DNA of 64,000 nt from Thorsellia anophelis DSM 18579 (GTDB lineage Bacteria; Pseudomonadota; Gammaproteobacteria; Enterobacterales; Thorselliaceae), in contig NZ_FOHV01000007.1 of NCBI RefSeq assembly GCF_900111395.1, positions 62,001-126,000 of the forward strand, read 5' to 3'. Made by a program: the position numbers and the translations under genes. Position 1 is the stretch's first letter; every line of letters begins with the position of its first letter. A model generated the notes under the pieces. That model did no database searches, was not told where the DNA came from, and saw only the letters and a list, made by a program, of their open reading frames with translations. Positions 38,607 to 48,095 of the stretch are shown here, piece by piece.

Positions 38607-40274
38607 ATGGGTGTGCGGCTTAAGCGTATTAATATTATAAATTTCAAAAGATTCTCTAATTTAACGATTGAGGATATACCGCAATCAGCGAAACTAGTTA
38701 TTTTAACGGGCCCTAATGGATCAGGTAAAACATGTATTTTTGAGGCGTTTAATGCCTGGATGAGTTTGTATGGTTATAATCGCGGAATAACTCAGGAAGA
38801 GTATTGGTCCAAGTCTAGTGATATTTTTAACAAAAATGAGATTTGGGATAATTTTGACTTAAAAATAAAACTTGAGTGGTATAACAATCAAGATAGCCAA
38901 AATTTAATGGGCGATGTACCTAAGAAAAAATATTTTTACATCAGAACTGCATATAGGTTTGAACCTGATTTTACCCTGCAGTCTTTAAAGAAAGTCAATA
39001 ATGTGCTTGAGAATCTTAACCGTCCTAATCTTCTAATCTCTACGGATACACGTGTTTCTGATAATTATTTAAGGCTTGCTGCGAGTGGACTATCACGTGT
39101 ATGGTCTAATGATGAAACTGAAAGAGCATTAAGTGTTGGAGAATTGCAAAAACAGTTAATAGGAGAGATTAAACAATCAGTAGAAAATGTATTTGATGAT
39201 CTAAAGTTTGAAGGGTTAGGTAATGTTTTAGAATCTGGCACATTTAGATTTACTAAAGGAGATTCTAAGAATTTTCATTATAAAAATTTATCGGGTGGTG
39301 AGAAAGCAGCCTTTGATTTATTGCTTGATTTTATTGTGAAAAAAACTGCTTTTGATAATACAGTTTATTGCATTGATGAGCCAGAGCTGCATATGCATAC
39401 TCGTTTACAGTCTAAGCTTCTAGATGAGGTATTCCGTCTATTGCCCGATAATTGCCAATTATGGATTTCTACTCATTCAATTGGCATGGTACGTAAAGCG
39501 ACAGAACTGAACAAAACAAATCCTGGAGAGGTGGCATTTATTGATTTTCATGAGAGGGATTTTGATCAAGACGCCATTTTGACCCCGACCCAGCCAAATC
39601 GGCTTTATTGTAAAAATATGTTCTCTACTGCGCTTGATGATTTAGCTGATTTGTTAGCACCAGAGTATCTGGTTTTTTGTGAGGGAAAAAAGCTAGGGGA
39701 TACGACAGGAAGTAAACCAAGTTTTGATGTGGGAGTGTATAAAGTTATTTTTTCTCAACGATATCCTAATGCCGAGTTTGTGCCATTAGGGGGTACAGGT
39801 GAAGTTAAACAGAATAGTGAGTTAATTATTACGCTATTAAGCAAGATTACCCCTAATGTCAAGTGTTGGTCTATTTATGACAGAGATGATCGTGCTCCTC
39901 ATGAAATTGAAGAACTTAAAACCAACCAAGTATATGTATTAGACAGAAGAGATATCGAAAGTTATTTATGGGATGATGAGGTTTTGGATAAATTATGTAT
40001 GAAGTATGGTAAACCAGAAAGCATAGCTTCAGTATTAGCCCAAAAGGCACTGCTTATTTCTGAACTCAAAATTAAAAATAAACCAGCAGATGATATCAAG
40101 GCTATTAGTGGTAAATTATATGATTTTTGTAAGAATGAATTAAGTCTAACGGGGCGGGGTCAGAATGCCGAAGCTTTTGCCACAGACACGTTAGCTAAGT
40201 TAATTACCCCTGATTTACAGATTTACCAGGAACTTGAAAGAGCGGTTATGGCGCCTTTACTCGTGAAAGAATAA
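38607..40274 (+). CDS. AAA ATPase fused to a TOPRIM (DUF4435-like) domain; PARIS/OLD-type candidate defence protein
   Basis: 555 residues. The N-terminal ABC/SMC-like ATPase has Walker A GPNGSGKT (35-42), signature LSGGEK (about 227-232) and Walker B VYCIDEPELHMH (about 252-263) with the Glu. From about residue 350 comes a TOPRIM-like region: YLVFCEGKKLGD, then the ordered acidic IYDRDDR (near 424) and RRDIESYLWDDEVL (near 447), like DUF4435. Fusion of an AAA ATPase to a DUF4435 domain is the layout of merged PARIS (AriA-AriB), and OLD nucleases are related. It stands alone, with 460 bases before it and no partner. A GTG at 38613 fits AGGAG spacing better than the ATG at 38607. Defence is inferred, not shown. 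Confidence 0.75.
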   Translation: MGVRLKRINIINFKRFSNLTIEDIPQSAKLVILTGPNGSGKTCIFEAFNAWMSLYGYNRGITQEEYWSKSSDIFNKNEIWDNFDLKIKLEWYNNQDSQNLMGDVPKKKYFYIRTAYRFEPDFTLQSLKKVNNVLENLNRPNLLISTDTRVSDNYLRLAASGLSRVWSNDETERALSVGELQKQLIGEIKQSVENVFDDLKFEGLGNVLESGTFRFTKGDSKNFHYKNLSGGEKAAFDLLLDFIVKKTAFDNTVYCIDEPELHMHTRLQSKLLDEVFRLLPDNCQLWISTHSIGMVRKATELNKTNPGEVAFIDFHERDFDQDAILTPTQPNRLYCKNMFSTALDDLADLLAPEYLVFCEGKKLGDTTGSKPSFDVGVYKVIFSQRYPNAEFVPLGGTGEVKQNSELIITLLSKITPNVKCWSIYDRDDRAPHEIEELKTNQVYVLDRRDIESYLWDDEVLDKLCMKYGKPESIASVLAQKALLISELKIKNKPADDIKAISGKLYDFCKNELSLTGRGQNAEAFATDTLAKLITPDLQIYQELERAVMAPLLVKE

Positions 40275-40358
40275 ATCAAACTAAAATCCCTAATTTATCG
40301 AAGTCGACTTGTAATTAGATTTAGATATCATTATTGGCTGGGTATATGGTTGCTATCC

Positions 40359-40398
40359 ATCAATTAAGATGTTGACTCATCTCCACATCTTAATTGAT
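40359..40398. terminator. Hairpin between convergent ATPase gene and ulaG
   Basis: A perfect 14-bp stem, ATCAATTAAGATGT (40359-40372) with ACATCTTAATTGAT (40385-40398), 12-base loop. It ends 38 bases from the ulaG stop and probably stops transcripts from both sides. Confidence 0.6.
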
Positions 40399-40435
40399 TA
40401 ACTATTTAGATGATATTGCTATTATGCGTTCATAT

Positions 40436-41503
40436 TTATAAAAATGAGCGATAAGGCAGCTCTGGCTCATCAATGAAAATATCCTTGAATCCACGAAAAT
40501 GTTGATAATGACGTTTATCTTTATCAATTGGGTAAGTGTATTTACCACCAACTTGCCAGAAGAAAGGTGAGAATTGATAATCGAGTCTATTTTTTTTCAT
40601 ATCCCACAAAACTTCAATTTCTCGCGTATCAGCTTGAAAATTAGACCAGATATCGTGATGAAATGGGATAACAATCTTAGTATTAAGCGATTCCGCAGCC
40701 CTTAGAATATCAGATGATGTCATTTTATCTGTAACACCACGCGGGTTTTCGCCATAGGAGAGCAGGGCTACATCAATGTGATGATCATTACCATGTTTCG
40801 CATAATAATTTGAGTAGTGTGAATCCCCTGAATGATATAGGTTACCGCCAGATGTTTTAAGTAGGTAATTAACCGCTCTTTGATCCATACCATCTAAAAT
40901 GGATTTATCTGTTGAGGATGTACCCGCAGGCAATGTGACTAATGAGGTTCTATCAAATGAATCTAGTACAGTAATAGTGATATCCTCGATTGTTATTTCA
41001 TCCCCTACTTTCGCAACAATACACCGATCTTCAGGTGCGCCCCATTTCATCCACAAATTGACACATGCTTGAGGTCCGATGAATTTTACACTTGATGGGC
41101 AATTCTGAAGTACTGCAGCAGCGACATTCACATCAATATGATCAGCATGATCGTGTGTAGCAAGTACAGCGTTGATTTCTTTGATGCCAAAGGGATCTAG
41201 CACAAAAGGAGTAGTTCTGAGGTTTGGTTGTAGCGCTCTTACTCCCCCCATTCTCATCATTTGATGCTGTTTATTCATCAGCTGATTTTTTTGTGTGCGT
41301 TTGCCTGTGCCACACCAGAAATCAATACACAGATTAGTATTATTTTCGGATTTGAGCCATATTCCTGTACAGCCTAACCACCACATTGAAAATGTATTCG
41401 GCGCAACGACTGTATTGGTAATTTCTTCATTGAGCCATGTCCCCCATTCAGGAAAAGTTTCTAATATCCATGATTCTCTCGTGATCTCATTTACTCTACT
41501 CAT
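40436..41503 (-). CDS. ulaG: L-ascorbate-6-phosphate lactonase UlaG
   Basis: Metallo-beta-lactamase-fold enzyme of 355 residues (E. coli UlaG 354), matching throughout: [35 protein letters not shown], the metal motif [42 protein letters not shown] and [15 protein letters not shown]. It opens ascorbate-6-phosphate to 3-keto-L-gulonate-6-phosphate. It follows ulaR on the minus strand (22 bases), an ulaR-ulaG operon rather than separate units. AAGGAGT precedes the start. Confidence 0.97.
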   Translation of the reverse strand: MSRVNEITRESWILETFPEWGTWLNEEITNTVVAPNTFSMWWLGCTGIWLKSENNTNLCIDFWCGTGKRTQKNQLMNKQHQMMRMGGVRALQPNLRTTPFVLDPFGIKEINAVLATHDHADHIDVNVAAAVLQNCPSSVKFIGPQACVNLWMKWGAPEDRCIVAKVGDEITIEDITITVLDSFDRTSLVTLPAGTSSTDKSILDGMDQRAVNYLLKTSGGNLYHSGDSHYSNYYAKHGNDHHIDVALLSYGENPRGVTDKMTSSDILRAAESLNTKIVIPFHHDIWSNFQADTREIEVLWDMKKNRLDYQFSPFFWQVGGKYTYPIDKDKRHYQHFRGFKDIFIDEPELPYRSFL

Positions 41504-41525
41504 AATGACTCCTTGAAAATAAAAG

Positions 41526-42293
41526 TTAAACTAAGATGACTTCTACACCTGATTTTTTTATCATTTCAATTGCTTGAGGATTAGCCTCTTTGCCTGTAAT
41601 AACAAAATCGATAGTATCTAATGGGCAAAATAACATGCCAGAGTCGACATTCATGGCAATTTTAGAACTATCAACAACAACGACTATTTTGTCTACATTT
41701 TTGATGATCTGTTGTTCGGAAAGCGCGGTTAATATTTCTGTCTTATACAGCCCATTTGGCGTTAATGTTTTCCCACTAGTAAACATCCATTTTGCAGCAT
41801 AAATATCATTCATCATGCCGAGAGGATTTAAAATAACATTCTGATTTTTATTATATTGCCCACCCATGATGATGACATTTTCATGGTCATGCTCAATTAA
41901 ATAACACGCAAGTGGGAAGTAGTTAGTAATTATAGAAACTTTTTTATTGCATAACTCGCGACCTAATAAGAATGCAGTTGAACCGCAGTTGATAATGACA
42001 TTTTCATATTCTTGACAGAAGGTTGCTGCACATTTAGCAATTTTTTCCTTTTCATTAAAGTTCATATCATTACTTAATGAGAGTGGCGCCCATTTTGGCT
42101 GATTTTCGGTTAATTTATTTCGTTCTATGCCATTTCGTACTTTTTTAATATGTCCTGCTTGTGCAAGTTTAGTGATATCTCTTCTTGCAGTAGCTGGTGA
42201 AATTGAAAAATGGTTCACGATATCAATTACTTTTAGTTGTCCTTTTTGATTGATGAGTTCTTTAATTGCATTTTGCCGAGATACTTCGTTCAT
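41526..42293 (-). CDS. ulaR: DeoR-family repressor UlaR
   Basis: 255 residues: N-terminal DeoR HTH ([36 protein letters not shown]) and C-terminal sugar-sensing domain ([29 protein letters not shown]). The position, divergent from ulaA and upstream of ulaG, identifies it as UlaR, which releases DNA on binding L-ascorbate-6-phosphate. Its likely operators, helically phased TGATT repeats, lie between it and ulaA. Confidence 0.93.
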   Translation of the reverse strand: MNEVSRQNAIKELINQKGQLKVIDIVNHFSISPATARRDITKLAQAGHIKKVRNGIERNKLTENQPKWAPLSLSNDMNFNEKEKIAKCAATFCQEYENVIINCGSTAFLLGRELCNKKVSIITNYFPLACYLIEHDHENVIIMGGQYNKNQNVILNPLGMMNDIYAAKWMFTSGKTLTPNGLYKTEILTALSEQQIIKNVDKIVVVVDSSKIAMNVDSGMLFCPLDTIDFVITGKEANPQAIEMIKKSGVEVILV

Positions 42294-42359
42294 GTGTAAT
42301 TGCCTCTATTGGTTGTGGATATGACTCATCATTTTATCTCAGATTCCGTTAAAGCAAAG

Positions 42360-42442
42360 TGATTATCTTTTGTTGTTAATCTTATCGAGTTTTATTTAAT
42401 CATGATTTGACTTTTAATGATTGTAAATGATTATTTTTGATT
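42360..42442. repeat. Phased TGATT repeats, candidate UlaR operators
   Basis: TGATT occurs at 42360, 42403, 42418, 42428 and 42438. The last three are exactly 10 bases apart, so they lie on one helix face. They sit about 100-180 bases before ulaA and 67-150 bases before the ulaR start. DeoR-family repressors bind direct repeats of this kind. Confidence 0.55.
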
Positions 42443-42542
42443 GTTAAGGTGAGGTTCATACATACATATGGAGGAATGTTATATCGTATACATATTGAAT
42501 CAAAGAATATGCCTATCCCTTTCACACTATGAGGAATGAATA

Positions 42543-44258
42543 ATGGAAATAATTTATTCGGTATTTTATATCTTTTTCAATCAAGTCATGACAAAGGCAC
42601 CACTTTTACTTGGTTTAGTCTCTTTGCTCGGATTTATGTTGCTAAAAAAAGATGTCACCACGATTATTAAAGGCACAGTCAAAACAATAGTTGGTTTTAT
42701 GTTGTTGCAAGCGGGTTCAGGAGTGCTTGTTTCTACATTTAAACCCGTCATTGAAAAATTGTCTGAATTTCATGGGATACAGGGCTCAATCATTGATACT
42801 TACGCATCAATGGTCGCCGTAGAGACCTCCATGGGAGATTTCTATTCATGGGTTGGTTATGCAGTATTAATCGCGCTTTCAATTAATATTACTTTGGTTT
42901 TATTAAGGCGATTTACTGGCATAAGAACGATCATGTTAACAGGCCACATAATGTTTCAGCAGGTAGGGTTAATTACACTATTCTACTTTTTATTTGGCTA
43001 TAGCATGTGGGTGGCTATTCTTTATACTGCAATTTTGACTGCGCTGTATTGGGGAATTTTTTCAAATATGATGTTTAAGCCAACTCAAGCAGTCACAGGA
43101 GGTGCAGGGTTTTCTATTGGCCATCAACAGCAATTTGCATCATGGATAGCAGTTAAGGTCGCACATCGTTTAGGGGATAAAGATGATTCCGTCGATAAAT
43201 TAAAACTACCTGGTTGGCTGCATATTTTTCATGACAGCATTACAGCGACTGCAATTATTATGACTGTATTTTTTGGGATTATTTTATTGTCCTTTGGGTT
43301 AACTAATTTGCAAACGATGGCTGGAAATACTCATTGGAGTATTTATATATTAGAAACAGGTCTGAAATTTGCTGTTGCTATCCAGATCATCGTTTCAGGT
43401 GTTAGGATGTTTGTTGCAGAACTATCAGAAGCTTTCAAAGGTATTTCAGAAAAACTCATCCCAAATGCCGTATTAGCAATTGATTGTGCTGCTATCTATG
43501 CATACTCTCCAAATGCAGTTGTGTTTGGCTTTATGTGGGGAGCATTAGGTCAGTTCTTGGCGATTGCGTTATTACTTATTTTTAAATCACCGATTGTGAT
43601 TATTCCTGGCTTCATCCCGATGTTTTTTTCAAATGCAACAATAGGTGTGTTTGCTAATCATTTCGGTGGTTGGAAGGCAGTTATGAAGATTTGTTTTATT
43701 ATGGGGATCATTGAAGTATTAGGATCTGCATGGGTTTTATGGATATTTGCTAATAACGGCACACCAATTGACGCGTGGATGGGGATGGCTGATTGGGCAC
43801 TTTTATTCCCCCCAATTTTACAGGGCTTATCCATTTCGCATTTATTTATCTATGTGATTATTTTAGCAGCATGTATTTATATGTATTACGCATCTAAAGC
43901 GTTAAGAAAAGAAGAAATTATGTCAGTGAAAGCAGCGGATAATGATATCTCAGTTCGAAATCAAAAAGTAGTCAGTATTCTTGCCGTATGTGGTAGTGGC
44001 CAGGGTTCATCTATGATGATGAAAATGAAAATTGCCTCATATCTTGATAAAAAAGGGATTCAATACACAATCGACTCTTGTGCCGTGACTGATTATAGAT
44101 CTAAATTATCAACAACAGATATTATTGTTGCTTCTAATCATCTTGTAAGAGAAATTCAAGGCGATGCAAATACATCTGTACTTGGTGTACAAAATATGTT
44201 GAATCCAAATTCATTTGGCGATGAGTTGATCAGTTTAATTCACCGATTTGATAAATAA
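42543..44258 (+). CDS. ulaA: Fused PTS L-ascorbate EIIC-EIIB permease (UlaA-UlaB)
   Basis: 571 residues. The first 460 or so are an UlaA-type EIIC with about 11 membrane segments ([49 protein letters not shown]-like region with the pieces [11 protein letters not shown] and [20 protein letters not shown]). The last 100 are an UlaB EIIB ([20 protein letters not shown]), with phospho-Cys near residue 483 and the fold end [14 protein letters not shown]. coli has separate ulaA and ulaB; here they are one reading frame. It imports L-ascorbate as the 6-phosphate. Confidence 0.93.
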   Translation: MEIIYSVFYIFFNQVMTKAPLLLGLVSLLGFMLLKKDVTTIIKGTVKTIVGFMLLQAGSGVLVSTFKPVIEKLSEFHGIQGSIIDTYASMVAVETSMGDFYSWVGYAVLIALSINITLVLLRRFTGIRTIMLTGHIMFQQVGLITLFYFLFGYSMWVAILYTAILTALYWGIFSNMMFKPTQAVTGGAGFSIGHQQQFASWIAVKVAHRLGDKDDSVDKLKLPGWLHIFHDSITATAIIMTVFFGIILLSFGLTNLQTMAGNTHWSIYILETGLKFAVAIQIIVSGVRMFVAELSEAFKGISEKLIPNAVLAIDCAAIYAYSPNAVVFGFMWGALGQFLAIALLLIFKSPIVIIPGFIPMFFSNATIGVFANHFGGWKAVMKICFIMGIIEVLGSAWVLWIFANNGTPIDAWMGMADWALLFPPILQGLSISHLFIYVIILAACIYMYYASKALRKEEIMSVKAADNDISVRNQKVVSILAVCGSGQGSSMMMKMKIASYLDKKGIQYTIDSCAVTDYRSKLSTTDIIVASNHLVREIQGDANTSVLGVQNMLNPNSFGDELISLIHRFDK

Positions 44259-44272
44259 AATGAGGGGCTATC

Positions 44273-44740
44273 ATGAAATTTAAACAATCTTTAATAGAGA
44301 ACGATTCAATTTTGCTGAATGCGAGCGCAGAGGATTGGCAATCAGCGATAAAATTAGGTACTGATATGTTAGAAAAAACAGGTGCAATCACGGCTAACTA
44401 CTATCAAGCGATTATTAAGGCAGTTGATACTTTGGGTCCATATATTATTTTAGCCCCAAATCTAGCAATGCCTCATGCGAGACCTGAAGATGGCGTCAAT
44501 TGTACCGCTTTTGCACTTGTTACACTAAAAACGCCAGTGTATTTTCCAAGTGAGGATGATCCAGTTGATGTATTGATTACCTTGGCTGGAAGTTCAAGTG
44601 ATGAGCATATTGCAATATTACAAGAGGTGACACAGGTGTTAGATGATGAATCATCAGAGACAGGTATTAATTTAGATAGGATTCGCACCTGCAAAAATAA
44701 GTATGACATCTATCAGGTGATAGATGAATCGCTGAAATGA
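44273..44740 (+). CDS. ulaC: PTS L-ascorbate EIIA (UlaC)
   Basis: 155-residue EIIA of the mannitol/fructose fold: phospho-His68 in NLAMPHARPEDGVN, followed by PVDVLITLAGSSSDEHIAILQEV. It hands phosphate from HPr to the EIIB part of UlaA. It starts 14 bases after the ulaA-ulaB stop, so it is in the same operon. Length matches E. coli UlaC (154). Confidence 0.95.
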   Translation: MKFKQSLIENDSILLNASAEDWQSAIKLGTDMLEKTGAITANYYQAIIKAVDTLGPYIILAPNLAMPHARPEDGVNCTAFALVTLKTPVYFPSEDDPVDVLITLAGSSSDEHIAILQEVTQVLDDESSETGINLDRIRTCKNKYDIYQVIDESLK

Positions 44741-44807
44741 TTTAGTCTATGGAATATGTAAAGTTTAAAGTATTTTAGTTATTATCACTATAAGAGGATA
44801 TATAAAA

Positions 44808-45452
44808 ATGAAACCGTTATTACAAATTGCATTAGATCAAATTGAACAAGACGACGCGCTAGAAGTAGCGAAATTAACGCATCAATTTGTAGATATTATT
44901 GAAGTCGGTACAATTCTAGCCTTCTCTAATGGTGTTCGTATTGTGAGAACCCTAAGAGACCTATACCCTACTCACACCCTTGTGTGTGATCTTAAAACAA
45001 CAGATGGTGGGGCAATTTTATCTAAAATGGCATTTGAAGCAGGGACAGATTGGTTAACAGTTTCAGCAGCAGCCCATATTGCGACGATTAATGCCTGTAA
45101 GCTACAGGCAGATAAATATGGCGGAGAGCTTCAGATTGAAATATATGGTAATTGGACATTTGAAGAGGTAGCTGCATGGCGGAATTTAGGCATTACCCAA
45201 TGTATTTATCATCGTTCAAGAGATGCAGAGCTTGCAGGTTTAGGGTGGCTTGATGCAGATATTGAAAAAATGAAAAAACTTTCTGATTATGGTATTGCTG
45301 TTTCTATCACAGGGGGAATTGTGTCTGAAGATATTCATTTATTTAAAGAGGTTAATGCAAAATGTTTTATTGTTGGTAGGGCATTAGCAACTCAAGGTGG
45401 AGATGGCGTTGCTAAAGCCATTAGGCAGGAAATTGATAAATATTGGTTGTAA
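44808..45452 (+). CDS. ulaD: 3-keto-L-gulonate-6-phosphate decarboxylase UlaD
   Basis: 214 residues; catalytic set in VCDLKTTDGGAI, with EVGTILAFSNG, TVSAAAHIATI and SITGGIVSED-type end (VSITGGI and FIVGRAL). A second copy besides SgbH. It decarboxylates the UlaG product to L-xylulose-5-phosphate. It lies 67 bases after ulaC with AGAGGAT upstream. The ulaE and ulaF genes that follow ulaD in E. coli do not follow here; ulaF is 750 bases on under its own promoter. Confidence 0.95.
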   Translation: MKPLLQIALDQIEQDDALEVAKLTHQFVDIIEVGTILAFSNGVRIVRTLRDLYPTHTLVCDLKTTDGGAILSKMAFEAGTDWLTVSAAAHIATINACKLQADKYGGELQIEIYGNWTFEEVAAWRNLGITQCIYHRSRDAELAGLGWLDADIEKMKKLSDYGIAVSITGGIVSEDIHLFKEVNAKCFIVGRALATQGGDGVAKAIRQEIDKYWL

Positions 45453-45628
45453 CAGCATGAATTTTAGTCTAGGTGAATAATGCAATTTATTTAGGTTATG
45501 TGATATCGCATTATTCACTATACCTTACCTATCATAGCGAGAAATCCTAATTTAAAACGATATTTCTTATGTTATATCATAATTTTGATACATGGCAGGA
45601 AAGTGATATGAGCATACGATACTTATTT

Positions 45629-45666
45629 GCTCAGACCTTCAAATAACTTATTGAATGAGCCTTTTT
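45629..45666 (+). terminator. Candidate terminator of the ula operon
   Basis: GCTCA (45629-45633) and TTCAA (45638-45642) pair with TTGAA (45651-45655) and TGAGC (45656-45660), followed by CTTTTT. The interval 45453-46047 has no gene. A longer pairing GTGAATAATGC/GCATTATTCAC (45473-45483, 45508-45518) lies closer to ulaD. Confidence 0.45.
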
Positions 45667-46047
45667 AGTCTCACTGTCTAGAATTTGAATATTATGATTG
45701 ACTGTTGATGGATATAAACAAAATTTACTTTTTATATTCTAATAACTTTTTAAATTGAGTTATTTATTTTTTTGGATTTTGAATTCGATTGTTATTTACG
45801 GACATGAGAGAGGAAAATAAAGAAAAATGGATACTCCATTGCAACGTGCGAGATACAAATGGGTATGACGCTAGCACACAATATCTGGAATGAAAGATGT
45901 TACATCTTAGTGGTAATTTAACTTTTTGAATCATATTATTTAAATGGTTTTTTAGTGATTTATCGTGACGTGTAAAACGTAACTAAGTAACATTTCATTA
46001 TATAGCATTGATTAATATAATAAATATTAGGGTTTGGTAATAAATTA

Positions 46048-46089
46048 TGTGATTAGGTTCACAGATGAGTTATTTAACATTTGTATAAA
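46048..46089 (+). promoter_or_regulatory. Perfect CRP site with class II promoter geometry before the ulaF-dehydrogenase-ABC cluster
   Basis: TGTGA-TTAGGT-TCACA (46048-46063) matches all ten core bases of the CRP site. A -10-like TATAAA is at 46084-46089, so a transcript start near 46097 would place the CRP centre at about -41.5. A further near-symmetric TTATC...GATAA stretch (46102-46124) before ulaF could bind the LacI regulator at 53247. Confidence 0.8.
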
Positions 46090-46202
46090 TAATTAATAAC
46101 ATTATCATAGAATGACAACGATAACATTTTTACGATGAATCTCGTTTTATCATGTTGTTTCATCAGAAAATGAAGTTTTCATTTACAAAAAGAGATATAG
46201 AT

Positions 46203-46916
46203 ATGGATCCAGTCAATCATTTAGATGTACTCAAAGAGAAAGTATTAAATGCTAATTTAGCGCTTCCAAAACTTGGGTTAGTTAAATTAACTTGGGGTAA
46301 TGTGAGTCTTTGCGATAGAGAAAATAACCGGGTTATCATCAAACCGTCAGGGGTTGATTATGCTGTGATGACTGCACAAGATATGGTAGTTGTTGATCTG
46401 TCAACGGGGGAAGTTTTGGAGGGAGTAAAGAAACCCTCTTCTGATTTGCAAACACATCTCCACCTTTATCGTACGTTTTCAAAAATTAACTCAGTCATAC
46501 ATACACATTCAAAATTCGCGACAATATGGGCTCAAAGTGAAAAAGACCTACCTGCATTAGGCACAACCCATGCTGATTATTTCTTAGGTAATATACCTTG
46601 CACGCGTAGGATGACGGAAATCGAAGTCAAAACAGATTATGAATTGAATACTGGCAAAGTAATTTCAGAAATGCTTATCGAAAAAAATATTGATCCTATT
46701 GAAATGCAAGCTGTTTTAGTTGCTGCGCACGGGCCGTTTGTTTGGGGTGAGAGCTGTGAGAAAGCAGTGGAAAACGCTTTAGTGCTCGAAGAAATTGCAG
46801 AAATGGCTATTTACTCAAAAATGTTAACGCCAACATTGGGGGGTATGGATGAATATCTATTGCATAAGCACTATTTTAGAAAGCATGGTCAATTTAGTTA
46901 TTATGGGCAAAATTAA
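46203..46916 (+). CDS. ulaF: L-ribulose-5-phosphate 4-epimerase UlaF
   Basis: AraD family, 237 residues from the ATG at 46203. The 17-codon upstream extension has no homology to the family start and AAGAG precedes 46203. Seen: [52 protein letters not shown] and a Tyr/Gly/Gln end. Paralogue of sgbE. First gene of the CRP-controlled cluster, so its natural substrate pool could come from the dehydrogenase-kinase route and not only from ascorbate. Confidence 0.92.
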   Translation: MDPVNHLDVLKEKVLNANLALPKLGLVKLTWGNVSLCDRENNRVIIKPSGVDYAVMTAQDMVVVDLSTGEVLEGVKKPSSDLQTHLHLYRTFSKINSVIHTHSKFATIWAQSEKDLPALGTTHADYFLGNIPCTRRMTEIEVKTDYELNTGKVISEMLIEKNIDPIEMQAVLVAAHGPFVWGESCEKAVENALVLEEIAEMAIYSKMLTPTLGGMDEYLLHKHYFRKHGQFSYYGQN

Positions 46917-46946
46917 TCAAAACATCTTAATTATATAGGAGTTTCT

Positions 46947-48011
46947 ATGAGTCAAAAAATGAAAGCAGTGGTATGTCATGGCCCACAAGATTACAAACTG
47001 GAAACCATCTCAATACCAAAATTATTTCCAGGAGATGTATTACTTAAAGTAAAAGGTTGCGGTATTTGTGCTGGCGATTGTAAATGTAAAGCCGGTGCAA
47101 AAATGTTTTGGGGTGATAATCCGTGGGTTAAACCACCTGTGGTACCTGGACATGAGTTTTATGGCACCGTTGAAGATTTAACACCTGAAGCACAAGAAAA
47201 ATATCAAATTAAAAAAGGGGACAGAATAATAGCAGAGCAAATCGTCCCATGCTGGAATTGTCGCTATTGTAAATCGGGTAAATATTGGATGTGTGAGGTC
47301 CATAATATTTATGGATTCCAAAAGGATGTAGCAGATGGCGGTATGGCTGAATATATGCGTTTATCAAAAAATGCGATTATTCATAAAATTCCTGAAAGCT
47401 TAACTCATGAAGAAGCTGTATTTTTAGAACCAATGGCATGTGCAATTCATACTGTTAATAGAGGCGACATTCAATTAAATGATGTTGTAGTGATTGCAGG
47501 TGCAGGTCCACTTGGTTTAGGCATGGTTCAGGTAGCTAAACTAAAAACGCCTAAAAAATTGATTGTAATTGATGCGATACCGGAGCGTTTAGAATTAGCT
47601 AAAAAATTAGGTGCTGATATCACCATAAACCCTTTAGAAGAAGATGCTGAAAAAATAGTGAAATCTCTTACTGAAGGATATGGCTGTGATGTCTATATTG
47701 AAGCGACAGGTGCACCAGTAGGTGTTATCCAAGGGCTTAATATGATAAGAAAATTAGGTCGATTTGTAGAATTCAGTGTTTTTGGTTCAGAAACAACTGT
47801 GGATTGGTCAATTATTGGTGATAGAAAAGAATTAGATATCAGAGGTGCACATTTATCACCATACTGCTATGAAATTGCTATCGATTTATTTGAAAGAAAA
47901 CTATTAACCGTCGAAGGCATTGTGACACATTCATATTCACTTGATCAATGGGAGGAGGCATTTGATATTGCAGCAACAACAGATTCAATAAAAGTTGTTA
48001 TTACACCGTAG
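46947..48011 (+). CDS. Zinc-dependent polyol dehydrogenase (MDR family)
   Basis: 354 residues, medium-chain dehydrogenase. Catalytic zinc ligands: Cys in GCGICAGDCKCK and GHEF. Structural zinc Cys: CWNCRYCKSGKYWMC. Active-site EPMACAIHT and a Rossmann VIAGAGPLGLGMVQ. It looks like sugar-alcohol dehydrogenases such as erythritol/L-threitol or L-arabitol/xylitol types. Next to an L-xylulokinase-like and a D-ribulokinase-like kinase, oxidation of a pentitol to a pentulose is likely. The polyol is not decided by sequence. GGAG precedes the ATG. Confidence 0.85.
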   Translation: MSQKMKAVVCHGPQDYKLETISIPKLFPGDVLLKVKGCGICAGDCKCKAGAKMFWGDNPWVKPPVVPGHEFYGTVEDLTPEAQEKYQIKKGDRIIAEQIVPCWNCRYCKSGKYWMCEVHNIYGFQKDVADGGMAEYMRLSKNAIIHKIPESLTHEEAVFLEPMACAIHTVNRGDIQLNDVVVIAGAGPLGLGMVQVAKLKTPKKLIVIDAIPERLELAKKLGADITINPLEEDAEKIVKSLTEGYGCDVYIEATGAPVGVIQGLNMIRKLGRFVEFSVFGSETTVDWSIIGDRKELDIRGAHLSPYCYEIAIDLFERKLLTVEGIVTHSYSLDQWEEAFDIAATTDSIKVVITP

Positions 48012-48095
48012 TAATTTTAGATGATAAAAAAATAGTTTTTATTATTAAACCAGAGAGTTTGTTAATTTTACATTTAATTTTAATCAGGAGTCTAT

